NCBI GenBank assembly: GCA_051004815.1
Contig: JBPCJY010000167.1
Span: 1-23,370, forward strand
Source: JBBQXY01 sp051004815
GTDB lineage: Bacteria > Chloroflexota > Ktedonobacteria > Ktedonobacterales > Ktedonobacteraceae
DNA length: 23,370 nt
Direction: 5' to 3'
The translations under genes were made by a program, and so were the position numbers. Below the pieces are notes generated by a model. It saw only the letters and a program-made list of their open reading frames with translations, was not told the DNA's origin and made no database searches. Within the stretch, counting starts at the first letter, position 1; every line of letters starts with the position of its first letter. Of the stretch, positions 6,624-14,198 are shown one piece after another.

Positions 6624-7802
6624 GTGGAAATAGGCCAGGTTATTGGCGGACACTACCTGCTACAACGACTGATACAGCAGGGGCCGTACTCGACCGTCTT
6701 TCAGGGCGTCGATCAGTCATTTCAACGCGTCGTGGCCGTGAAAGCTGTGTCCGCCGCTTATATACCCATGTACAGAGCAGCCGTGCGGAAAACATCACAA
6801 CTTTCCTATCCCCATATTACCATGCTGTACGATCTTGTGATCGAACCGGATCGACTGTACCTGGTTGAGGAGTATGTGGAAGGTGATGACTTTGCCACGC
6901 TATTACAAGCGCAACTGCAACCGTTTGATGTGGCCGAGTATGGTCGCCAGATATGTTCCGCCTTGCTCTATGCCAGTAGCCCTACCCGCCGCATCTGTCA
7001 TGGCGACTTGACACCAAGAGCGATCTTGCGTGATCGTCGTGGGCTTATACGTGTCAACAATTTTGCCTTGCCCACTGATATGCAGTATTTTGCCGCTTGG
7101 AGCAAAGTCGGTGGCGAAGGCAGAGATGTCTCTGATACAAGCTTGCCATGGGGTGCGATGAGTCCTGGACGCCAGGCCGATGATACCCGCGCTGTTGGGC
7201 TCCTCCTCTACCAACTCCTTGCCGGTCGTCCACCCAATGCCACGACAGTCGAACCACCCATTGATGGCCGTTTACGCTTTATGCGCAATATCCCCCCGGA
7301 ATTGTGTGAACTGGTTGCTCGCACAGTCATTCGCGATCATCCACAACACATTACCACCGTGGAAGTACTCCATGATGAACTGAATGCCTTGACAGAGACT
7401 TTGGACCCCTCGTCCTCCATGGCTGCCGCCAATATCCCTCTCTATCAACCAGCAGAGGTAGCAAGCCCGCGCCAATACTCAGCACCGTCACCTGGCGGAA
7501 AGATGATGAATCCGCTGCCAGCGGGACAACCTGGTCGTGGACTCGCCAGCTATCAGAAAGAGAACAGTGTCAAACTGGCTACCCCTGCGCTTGATCCAGC
7601 AGCTTATGCGGCCCCTACCACCGCCGACGCGTCGCTGTTGGTAGCCCCTATACGCCAGCCAGACACCTTCCTCCCAAGCGAAGAAACACCCGCGGCAGTG
7701 CGCCGCTCTCCGCTGCTCATGTGGCTGGTACTTGGCCTGATTGCCTTTGCCCTGTTCTTTGTCATTGGCTACTACGCGGGAATACTATTGATACACCCGT
7801 GA
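6624..7802 (+). CDS. Ser/Thr protein kinase-like protein, probable pseudokinase, with C-terminal membrane helix
   Basis: The likely start is GTG 6624, with GAGG six bases upstream, 26 bp after the ROK stop. The open frame from 6495 would overlap the ROK gene. The 392-residue product begins with a Hanks-type kinase fold: nucleotide loop QQGPYSTVFQG (18-28), VAVK with Lys40, hinge YLVEEYVEG (79-87), catalytic loop HGDLTPRAIL (126-135), and a C-lobe helix VGLLLYQLLAGRPPN. The catalytic loop should read HRDLKPxN; Lys and Asn are lost (Thr130, Ala133), though Asp128 stays. The DFG motif is NNF (145-147), so the magnesium-binding Asp is missing. A Pro/Ala/Ser-rich linker (260-360) leads to one hydrophobic segment (363-390), giving the usual bacterial topology with the kinase-like domain in the cytoplasm. 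Almost no extracellular domain follows. Probably a binding or scaffold protein rather than an active kinase. Confidence 0.8.
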   Translation: MEIGQVIGGHYLLQRLIQQGPYSTVFQGVDQSFQRVVAVKAVSAAYIPMYRAAVRKTSQLSYPHITMLYDLVIEPDRLYLVEEYVEGDDFATLLQAQLQPFDVAEYGRQICSALLYASSPTRRICHGDLTPRAILRDRRGLIRVNNFALPTDMQYFAAWSKVGGEGRDVSDTSLPWGAMSPGRQADDTRAVGLLLYQLLAGRPPNATTVEPPIDGRLRFMRNIPPELCELVARTVIRDHPQHITTVEVLHDELNALTETLDPSSSMAAANIPLYQPAEVASPRQYSAPSPGGKMMNPLPAGQPGRGLASYQKENSVKLATPALDPAAYAAPTTADASLLVAPIRQPDTFLPSEETPAAVRRSPLLMWLVLGLIAFALFFVIGYYAGILLIHP

Positions 7803-7842
7803 GATATAGGCTTATACTTCGCTTCACAACATGTCTGGCCTG

Positions 7843-10596
7843 TTATTCGGCTCGTAGCACATCCATCATTGGCAAATGGTTAATGGCGCGGATAGCGGGA
7901 AGGGTCGCCAGTCCAGCCACCGCGAGCATCAACACGACCGCTCCGACACCAACAAGGGGAGCCGGAATGCTTCCCTGGGCGGCATGCTCCGCCGCGAGAA
8001 TCCACAAAGCCATCAGTACCCCCGGCACCGCACCCAACACTGCCAGCGTCAAGCCTTCTTGCACAAACAAACGCTGTACGATGTTCGACCGCCAGCCCAC
8101 CGCTTGCAGCAGACCAATCTCTTTCTGGCGTTCGCGCACCTGGATCAGCAGAAGGTCTGCTACACTCAGAAAGGTTAAGAGCACGGCGAAGCTGGCTCCG
8201 GCCAGTTGGGGAACGGCTGTTTGCAGAAGGACATAATCCCCCAACAAGGTGCCTTGCAGCGTTTGACGAAAGGCCAGGATGCCATCGACCATGACCGTTA
8301 AGAGCACCGCCGACAGGAAAAGGCTACCAATGGCGATGACCGCTCGTAAGCGCGAACGCGTCAGGTTGCGTAAGGCCATGCTGCCTACAGCGGGCAGCCG
8401 CGACCAGAGAGCGGCACTCCAGCGGTTGAGCCGCGAGGTAGCGGCAGCGGAGACGGTCGTGCCTTCGCGCAATGCCTCTGCCGGGCGGAGATGCCAGAGA
8501 TGCCAGAGGGGATAGAGCGCACTGAGCAGAGCGAGTGCCAGTACGATCGGTAGCGTCCAAGCCACGATGAGCCAGGGCGGACTGGAGCCAATGAGGAAGA
8601 CCAGCAGCAGAGCCAGCCCGATACCACCGAGACCGCCTCCCATAGCAAGCAAGAGTGTTTGGCCCAGGAAAGCCCCCACCGGGTGCCAGGGTCGCCAGCC
8701 CAGGGCACTGAGCAGGGCCAGTTCACGACGTTGGAAGGCAACCAGAGAGCTAAGAGTGACGGCTAAGTAGCCCAGACAAACGAGTAGGACGGCTCCTAAA
8801 AGCAGGGTTTGGGTTTCACCCAATTGGTTAAGGTAGAGGATGCCCGCGCCAACTGAGATCCAACGCTCTTCCACCCAACCAAGGGGGGCGATATCTTGCG
8901 CGGCTCCATTAACTCCTTGTTTGGTGCCTGGAATATACACAAGTGTGGGTTGGGGGGAGGAACCAAGTGTGACGATAGCTTGTAACCCGGTGCGTTGCTG
9001 AATCTCTTGCGCTACCTGTGCTACATGCTTCCATCCCGCATCGTCAGGAGTGACGTTGCCCGCAACTCGCACACGGATAATGCTAATGCAATGGTCGCCA
9101 CGAATCTGTTGAGCCGCCGCTAATGTGGTGAGTGCTAATGGCGATTGGAGTGTGAAGCCTGCCGGATTGGTCGTAGGCAACAGGGTGGTTGGTTTGATAG
9201 GGTTCCCTTGTGCATCATAGCGCAATACCGTTGGAGAAGGCGTATAAGTATTCTCAGGCAACCAATTCAGGGCGTTGGTGAACTCGGCTGAAAGCCTTTT
9301 GCCATCAAATTGACCAACAGGTTGCACCGTGTAGGTCGCTCCATTGTAGATAGTGTCATACACAGCCTGATAGGTATACCCAATCGTTCCATTCTGTTGC
9401 TGCATATCGCCAGGAAGCGGCTTGAGATCGCGAAAAGCTACTTCGTTCCCATGGAGGTTCTCATCATTGCCTGTATTGTTTGGTACAAGGGTATATGCAG
9501 GAGACGTTCCGCCTTTGGGCGGAGTTGCTGGTTGATAGGGCAGGCTGGAAGGACTGGCAGTAAAGTTCAACGCAAAGGATGGATTGCCATAGCTCTGAAC
9601 TTGCAGGGAGCTTCCCTGTTGCGCAAGCGTTGTGCCTTTCGTAAAAATATGGAGGTCGTTTTGCGGAATAGGAACGTTTCCAGAAAAGACTGTTTGCTGA
9701 GGAAGGTGAGCAAGATAAGAACTACCACCATGTATCGCTATCTGTTGTGGGTCCGTTACATTCGTTGAAAGATGTACAAAGGAGGCATGGAGCGCAATCT
9801 GACCTGGAGGCTGCGTATTGATCAGCAACGGTACGTCATAATTTGGAACCTGTTCGTTAGCATTCATACCCTGGATACTAGGCTGGCTCGCATCTAATGA
9901 AAGTGTGGGCTGCTGAGGAAGTTGGGCTCCCGCTACAATACTTCGATCCAGGTGTACAAGTTGATTTTCTGCATCAGGATCGATGGCGGCCAATAAAAAT
10001 GTGCCTGGATCAGGTACTCCGGTAAGATAATTCCCATTTTTTGTAAAGAAATAATCATTGACGCCTATAGAATTCAGTGTTTGCTGCTGTTCACTGCTGA
10101 GGTTGCACAGTCCTGAGCATGCGTCTGAAGCATAGACGTTCACACTTGCCTGGTACTCTGTAATAGAGCGTTGTCCATTAAAGGCAGTGAGAGTCCAATT
10201 CAGTCGGTAAAAGCCGGGTGCAGGGTGCGAAGACCCCAATTGAATGACGGTTGTTGGGAATTGGGCGTAGCTGATAAAGGCGATAGGAGCCGCCACAGCG
10301 ACTCCCGCAAGTTTTTTAATTTGTTCATACTGCTGTATGCTGATGCCACCATCGTACCCCTCGAACTGATCGGGGGCAATAGCTTTGCTGGCAGGGACGT
10401 GTGTTCGCGGTGGAAGGACCACTAAGTCGTAGGTGGAACGCCAATTATGGCTAATGATCTGGGTAGCTTGTAACACCGTGGTTTGCGTCGTGGCACTCAG
10501 TAGAATCAGGGCGCAAGCGGCCAGGAGGAAGCCCGTGCTGGTAAGGAGACTCCGGCTCCGCTGTCGTCGCAGCATCAGAAAGATATAGTGGAGCAT
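7843..10596 (-). CDS. Large FtsX-type ABC transporter permease
   Basis: Start at ATG 10596 with AAGGTG five bases upstream; the frame can be opened five codons earlier at a GTG. The 917-residue product has one N-terminal membrane helix (about 15-36), a large extracytoplasmic domain (about 37-590, rich in Gln, Thr, Pro and Asn), and two FtsX-type blocks. The first spans about 597-710, with FQRRELALLSALGWRPW in the cytoplasmic turn. The second spans about 800-910, with VRERQKEIGLLQAVGWRS. A further helix lies at about 753-773. The R-x-E-[IL]-x-LL-x-A-x-GW signature is the coupling helix of MacB/LolE-like permeases. Such proteins work with an ATPase subunit in export or mechanotransmission, but no ATPase gene lies next to it. 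It converges on the pseudokinase gene 40 bp away. A second copy of the signature indicates an internally duplicated permease. Substrate unknown. Confidence 0.88.
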   Translation of the reverse strand: MLHYIFLMLRRQRSRSLLTSTGFLLAACALILLSATTQTTVLQATQIISHNWRSTYDLVVLPPRTHVPASKAIAPDQFEGYDGGISIQQYEQIKKLAGVAVAAPIAFISYAQFPTTVIQLGSSHPAPGFYRLNWTLTAFNGQRSITEYQASVNVYASDACSGLCNLSSEQQQTLNSIGVNDYFFTKNGNYLTGVPDPGTFLLAAIDPDAENQLVHLDRSIVAGAQLPQQPTLSLDASQPSIQGMNANEQVPNYDVPLLINTQPPGQIALHASFVHLSTNVTDPQQIAIHGGSSYLAHLPQQTVFSGNVPIPQNDLHIFTKGTTLAQQGSSLQVQSYGNPSFALNFTASPSSLPYQPATPPKGGTSPAYTLVPNNTGNDENLHGNEVAFRDLKPLPGDMQQQNGTIGYTYQAVYDTIYNGATYTVQPVGQFDGKRLSAEFTNALNWLPENTYTPSPTVLRYDAQGNPIKPTTLLPTTNPAGFTLQSPLALTTLAAAQQIRGDHCISIIRVRVAGNVTPDDAGWKHVAQVAQEIQQRTGLQAIVTLGSSPQPTLVYIPGTKQGVNGAAQDIAPLGWVEERWISVGAGILYLNQLGETQTLLLGAVLLVCLGYLAVTLSSLVAFQRRELALLSALGWRPWHPVGAFLGQTLLLAMGGGLGGIGLALLLVFLIGSSPPWLIVAWTLPIVLALALLSALYPLWHLWHLRPAEALREGTTVSAAATSRLNRWSAALWSRLPAVGSMALRNLTRSRLRAVIAIGSLFLSAVLLTVMVDGILAFRQTLQGTLLGDYVLLQTAVPQLAGASFAVLLTFLSVADLLLIQVRERQKEIGLLQAVGWRSNIVQRLFVQEGLTLAVLGAVPGVLMALWILAAEHAAQGSIPAPLVGVGAVVLMLAVAGLATLPAIRAINHLPMMDVLRAE

Positions 10597-10715
10597 GAAC
10601 GCACCTTTCACGTTGGCTCAAAAAATATTATGGATGCAGGGTAGCGAAGATACAGATCGTCTCTTGCACTCATAAAAGAGAGAAAGAGTTGTACACCGCT
10701 CCAGAATTGTTCATA

Positions 10716-10740
10716 AGTAGTGGCTCTTACAGCCACTACT
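10716..10740 (-). terminator. Hairpin after the isoaspartyl peptidase gene, possible terminator
   Basis: A perfect 10-bp stem (AGTAGTGGCT with AGCCACTACT, arms 10716-10725 and 10731-10740) with a 5-base loop lies nine bases beyond the stop of the peptidase gene. No U-tract follows, so it may act as an RNA-stabilising 3' end or a weak terminator. The rest of the 150-bp gap to the permease gene shows nothing else I can support. Confidence 0.5.
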
Positions 10741-10748
10741 ATTTACAC

Positions 10749-11666
10749 CTAGACGCCCGCGATAGGTTCTGTGAGTTCCTCGTTCATGTAGGCATACGCC
10801 ATGTGTTCGGTGTTCCAGGCAAAGCCAACATTGCCTTTGCGGTCAACGGTAATGAGTCCGCCTTGTCCTTCGGCCTTCGCACCTAGCAGTGCAATGGTAG
10901 CTATTGCCGCGTCGCGTGCGGTCATCCCTTGCGCCACACAGTCAGCAGCCCGTTTGGCGATCAGCAGACGTATGAAATCTTCTCCATGACCTGTGCAGGA
11001 AATAGCGGCCTCGTCATCAGCATAGAAACCACAACCCACCAGCGGAGAATCGCCCACGCGCCCCGGAAACTTATTGAGCGTACCGCCAGTTGAGGTAGCC
11101 GCCGCCAGGTAGCCAGAGGCGTCAAGGGCAACTGCGCCCACCGTACCATGTTTATCTTCCCGCTCTGATAACGGCTGCACTTCGCGGCGGTGGTAGCGCG
11201 GTTCCTCCGTTTCCCGGTGGCTATCTTTCCAATTCGTGTATTGTCGCTCCGTTAACAGGTCATTAAAGGTACAGAGGGCAATGTCCTGCTCCAACGCAAA
11301 TTCTTGCGCCCCTTTCCCAACCAGCAAGACATGAGGACTTTCCATGACTTTACGTGCCAGCGAGATAGGATGTTTAATCAGTTCGACGCCTGCCACGGCT
11401 CCCACGCGCAGCGTGTGACCCTCCATCATGCCAGCATCTAACTCGATATTGCCCTCTGTAGTTAGACAGGCACCGGTCGCTGAGTTGAAATTAGGGTTAT
11501 CTTCCAGCGAACGCACGGCGGCTTCTACTGCCTCAAGAGCCGAACCGCCATCTTGCAAAATACGCCAACCTGCCAGCGTCGCCTCTTTACAACCCGCCTG
11601 AGCCGTATCAAAGCGATCCGCACTGATCTTGCCAGCTCCACCATGTACAATAATAGCAATGGGCAT
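10749..11666 (-). CDS. iaaA: Isoaspartyl peptidase / L-asparaginase (Ntn-hydrolase, plant type)
   Basis: A 305-residue member of the asparaginase 2 family. These are made as inactive precursors that cut themselves before a threonine, which becomes the nucleophile. They hydrolyse isoaspartyl dipeptides and L-asparagine. Landmarks are the N-terminal IIVHGGAG (5-12), the autocleavage site HGTVGAVALD with Thr175, the substrate-binding GRVGDSPLVG (202-211), and TGHGED (225-230). All are intact, so processing into alpha (1-174) and beta (175-305) chains is expected. The start at ATG 11666 has AGGAG nine bases upstream. It follows the alpha/beta hydrolase by 38 bp on the same strand and is probably cotranscribed with it. 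Typical length for the family. Confidence 0.93.
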   Translation of the reverse strand: MPIAIIVHGGAGKISADRFDTAQAGCKEATLAGWRILQDGGSALEAVEAAVRSLEDNPNFNSATGACLTTEGNIELDAGMMEGHTLRVGAVAGVELIKHPISLARKVMESPHVLLVGKGAQEFALEQDIALCTFNDLLTERQYTNWKDSHRETEEPRYHRREVQPLSEREDKHGTVGAVALDASGYLAAATSTGGTLNKFPGRVGDSPLVGCGFYADDEAAISCTGHGEDFIRLLIAKRAADCVAQGMTARDAAIATIALLGAKAEGQGGLITVDRKGNVGFAWNTEHMAYAYMNEELTEPIAGV

Positions 11667-11704
11667 CGAGAGATTCTCCTATCACTTAGCAGTAGTCTGT
11701 CCTA

Positions 11705-12592
11705 TTACAGGCTCCCCACAAAATCATTCAAAGCACTGGCCACCGCATCAGGCGCATCGAAGAGGATCAGATGACCAGCGTCAGGAATAATGACCAACCG
11801 CGATTCAGGAATATCACGATGGAGCCGTTGGGCGTACTCTAGCGGTATCTGCTGATCTTTCTCGCCCCAGATAATCAGCGCTGGCTTGCCCATATGTTTC
11901 AAATCGGAGGCGACCGAATTGGTATAGCTGGGAATTAACAGGCGAATATGTTGAAAAAGGACCTCTTTGCCCTGCTCGCTATCCCACTGCTGAATATAGT
12001 CGTCCATGAAGGCATTGAAACGCTGTGGATTCACCGAGGCATTAGACAACGTCTCACGCAAAATACTCATCATGTCTTCAAGTTTGGTCTCTTTAGGAGC
12101 ATCATAGTCCTGGCGTTTCGCCATCTCGGTGAGCGGCCAATTGGGGGCGTAACTGTGCAGGAAACAATTGGTGTCAATTAACACGAGAGCCGCCACGCGC
12201 TCATGGCTCAAGCGTGTAGCCAAAACTTGGGCCACCGCACCGCCCAGCCCATGACCAACCAGGATAATATTGGTGAGATTGAGCTGCTCGAAGAGCATGG
12301 AGAGATTGTCGGCATGCCCCCAGTTGGAGGTATCGGCAGGCCAGGGATGCTCGGACAGTCCATAACCGAGCATATCAATGGCATAGACGGCGCGGTTCGT
12401 CACGGCGAGCTGCGGCATCACATCAGCCCAGGTGAACGCACCACCCGCGATATCATGCAGCAAGACAATGGCTCCATCGGTGCCGTATTCTTGCCCCTGG
12501 ACAACATAACTCAAATCGTAGTGAATAACATGGGCCACATGCCGCTCAGGTGCCTGGCTGACCTCGTTATCCTCGGAAGTATCCTTTATCAT
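11705..12592 (-). CDS. Alpha/beta hydrolase-fold protein lacking the nucleophile serine
   Basis: A 295-residue alpha/beta hydrolase starting at ATG 12592 behind AGGGAGG. The oxyanion region is LLHDIAGGAFTW (44-55), followed by AIDMLGYGLSEHP (71-83). The nucleophile elbow is GHGLGG (113-118), where the family has GHSxGG, so position 115 is Gly instead of Ser, Asp or Cys. I checked the codons on the minus strand (GGT CAT GGG CTG GGC GGT). The acid and base are otherwise in place: Asp246 in IIWGEKDQQIP and His274 in PDAGHLILFD. Without a nucleophile, normal ester or amide hydrolysis is not expected. It may be a lyase-like or cofactor-free enzyme, a binding protein, or a decayed copy. The frame is otherwise intact, which argues against decay. 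It lies between the long palindromic repeat and the isoaspartyl peptidase gene. Confidence 0.85.
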   Translation of the reverse strand: MIKDTSEDNEVSQAPERHVAHVIHYDLSYVVQGQEYGTDGAIVLLHDIAGGAFTWADVMPQLAVTNRAVYAIDMLGYGLSEHPWPADTSNWGHADNLSMLFEQLNLTNIILVGHGLGGAVAQVLATRLSHERVAALVLIDTNCFLHSYAPNWPLTEMAKRQDYDAPKETKLEDMMSILRETLSNASVNPQRFNAFMDDYIQQWDSEQGKEVLFQHIRLLIPSYTNSVASDLKHMGKPALIIWGEKDQQIPLEYAQRLHRDIPESRLVIIPDAGHLILFDAPDAVASALNDFVGSL

Positions 12593-12618
12593 AAAAACCT
12601 CCCTTTAAAATACACCTG

Positions 12619-12744
12619 ATGAAAATTAACAATCAAAATCGGCAATGTCATTCTGAGCGAAGCGAAGAATCTCACTGCCACACCGAGATTCTTCGCTTCG
12701 CTCAGAATGACAGATCATTGCCGATTTTGATTGTTAATTTTCAT
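12619..12744. repeat. 126-bp nested palindromic element (MITE-like), copy 2
   Basis: Outer perfect inverted repeats of 29 bp (12619-12647 and 12716-12744, ends ATGAAAATTAACAATC) enclose perfect inner repeats of 28 bp (12646-12673 and 12685-12712, beginning TGTCATTCTGAGCGAAGC) with an 11-base centre. The only asymmetry is 3 bases (12713-12715). The inner core recurs at 5314-5343, and I recall similar sequence as a dispersed repeat in several bacterial genomes. It lies between enolase and the hydrolase gene. If transcribed it would form a long hairpin ending 15 bases before the hydrolase ribosome site. Confidence 0.85.
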
Positions 12745-12746
12745 TA

Positions 12747-12766
12747 GGGGCCGATCAATCGCGCCC
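12747..12766. repeat. Short palindromic repeat of the GGGCCGAT family
   Basis: GGGCCGAT, a 2-base spacer, then ATCG-c-GCCC, flanked by TAG and CTAC. It directly adjoins the 126-bp element and ends seven bases before the enolase stop. Related copies are at 20342-20359 and 23339-23359. Confidence 0.55.
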
Positions 12767-12772
12767 TACAGA

Positions 12773-14098
12773 TTACGCCTTAGCATAGAGGGCTGGTACA
12801 TTGTAGAATGCGCTGAAACCGGCATAGCGAGCCGTCTCTTCGCCAAGCTCATCCTCTATAACGAGCAGGCGATTATATTTCGCCACGCGCTCACTACGCG
12901 CTGGAGCACCAGTTTTAATTTGACCAGCGTTCGTCGCTACGACCAGGTCGGCGATGGTGGTATCCTCGGTCTCACCTGAACGATGAGAGATCACGGCGGT
13001 GAAGGAAGCTCGTTTCGCCATTTCAATGGCGGCCAGCGTCTCGGTTAACGTACCAATCTGGTTGAGTTTGATCAGAATCGAGTTCGCCGAATGCTCCTGG
13101 ATGCCACGCTTGAGGCGGGTGGTATTCGTGACAAACAGATCATCGCCGACAAGCTGTACGCGATTGCCCAGACGTTGGCGTAGGTGCTTCCAACCATCCC
13201 AATCGTCTTCGCTCAGGCCATCTTCAATCGTGATGATGGGATATTCGTTGAGCCATTGCTCGTAGAGGTCTACCATCTCAACAGAGGTGAGGGTGCGCCC
13301 TTCGCGGGCCAGCACATACGCGCCATTGTCATAAAATTCGGAGGCGGCTGGGTCCACACCCAGGAAGATATCAACGCCTGGCTTGTAGCCCGCGGCCTGG
13401 ATAGCGTCCACAATCAGCTCTAACGCCTCGCGGTTAGAGCTGAGCGATGGCGCAAAGCCACCTTCGTCCCCCACATTGGTATTGAGCTTCTTGCCGTGCA
13501 GCACTTTTTTCAGGCCTTGATAGACTTCGGCCCCCATACGCAAGGCGTCGCGGAAAGTCGGGGCACCGACTGGCAGAATCATATATTCCTGCATGTCGGT
13601 GGAATTGTCGGCATGCTTGCCACCGTTCAAAATATTCATCATCGGCACAGGCAAGGTGCGTGCTGAAACACCCCCTAGATACCGATAGAGCGGCTGTTGC
13701 AAGGCGTTGGCTCCCGCTTTTGCCACCGCCAGGGAGACGCCGAGAATAGCGTTGGCTCCCAGATTGGCTTTATTGGCTGTTCCATCTAGCTCAATGAGAA
13801 CCTCATCCAGCGTGATCTGGTCAGCGGCATCAAGACCAATAATGGCCTCGCTAATCGTTTCATTCACGTTTCGCACAGCGTTGAGGACACCTTTACCGCC
13901 ATAGCGGCTCTTATCACCATCGCGCAACTCAACTGCTTCATGCGCTCCTGTTGATGCGCCCGAAGGAACGGCGGCTGTCCCATGCTCTCCTCCCATCAGC
14001 AACACTTCGACTTCAATGGTTGGGTTGCCACGCGAATCCAGAATCTCTCGTGCTACCACGTCTTCGATAACCGTTATCCCATGGATATTATTTGCCAT
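12773..14098 (-). CDS. eno: Enolase (phosphopyruvate hydratase)
   Basis: Interconverts 2-phosphoglycerate and phosphoenolpyruvate in glycolysis and gluconeogenesis; also commonly found in RNA degradosomes. The 441-residue product is close to the usual 420-435. It starts at ATG 14098 with GGAGGTAG upstream. Landmarks: VVAREILDSRGNPTIEVEV at the N terminus, PSGASTGAHEAVELRDGD loop, GDEGGFAP, the metal ligands in FLGVDPAASEF, ITIEDGLSEDDW and VGDDLFVTN, LIKLNQIGTLTE with the catalytic lysine, and the signature SHRSGETEDTTIADL. Nothing is missing. It is followed by two palindromic repeats. Confidence 0.98.
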   Translation of the reverse strand: MANNIHGITVIEDVVAREILDSRGNPTIEVEVLLMGGEHGTAAVPSGASTGAHEAVELRDGDKSRYGGKGVLNAVRNVNETISEAIIGLDAADQITLDEVLIELDGTANKANLGANAILGVSLAVAKAGANALQQPLYRYLGGVSARTLPVPMMNILNGGKHADNSTDMQEYMILPVGAPTFRDALRMGAEVYQGLKKVLHGKKLNTNVGDEGGFAPSLSSNREALELIVDAIQAAGYKPGVDIFLGVDPAASEFYDNGAYVLAREGRTLTSVEMVDLYEQWLNEYPIITIEDGLSEDDWDGWKHLRQRLGNRVQLVGDDLFVTNTTRLKRGIQEHSANSILIKLNQIGTLTETLAAIEMAKRASFTAVISHRSGETEDTTIADLVVATNAGQIKTGAPARSERVAKYNRLLVIEDELGEETARYAGFSAFYNVPALYAKA

Positions 14099-14134
14099 AC
14101 AACTACCTCCAAGTATTAATGCTTGCGGAAGTAT

Positions 14135-14164
14135 TGTACATCGCGGAGGGAGGCAGAGGCAAGT
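14135..14164 (-). promoter_or_regulatory. Candidate promoter for enolase
   Basis: On the minus strand TTGCCT (14159-14164) and TACAAT (14135-14140) are separated by 18 bases, about 35 bases before the enolase start codon. The only alternative is read-through from the upstream membrane protein gene. Seen by eye only. Confidence 0.4.
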
Positions 14165-14198
14165 ATTATCGTAAGAGCAGCGATATGAACTGCCCTAT

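Noticed and set aside
7721..8236. 171-residue plus-strand open frame
   Set aside because: It overlaps the pseudokinase end and the antisense of the permease, with no ribosome site or family similarity.
9310..9768. 152-residue plus-strand open frame inside the permease
   Set aside because: Antisense of a well-supported coding region, no recognisable domain.
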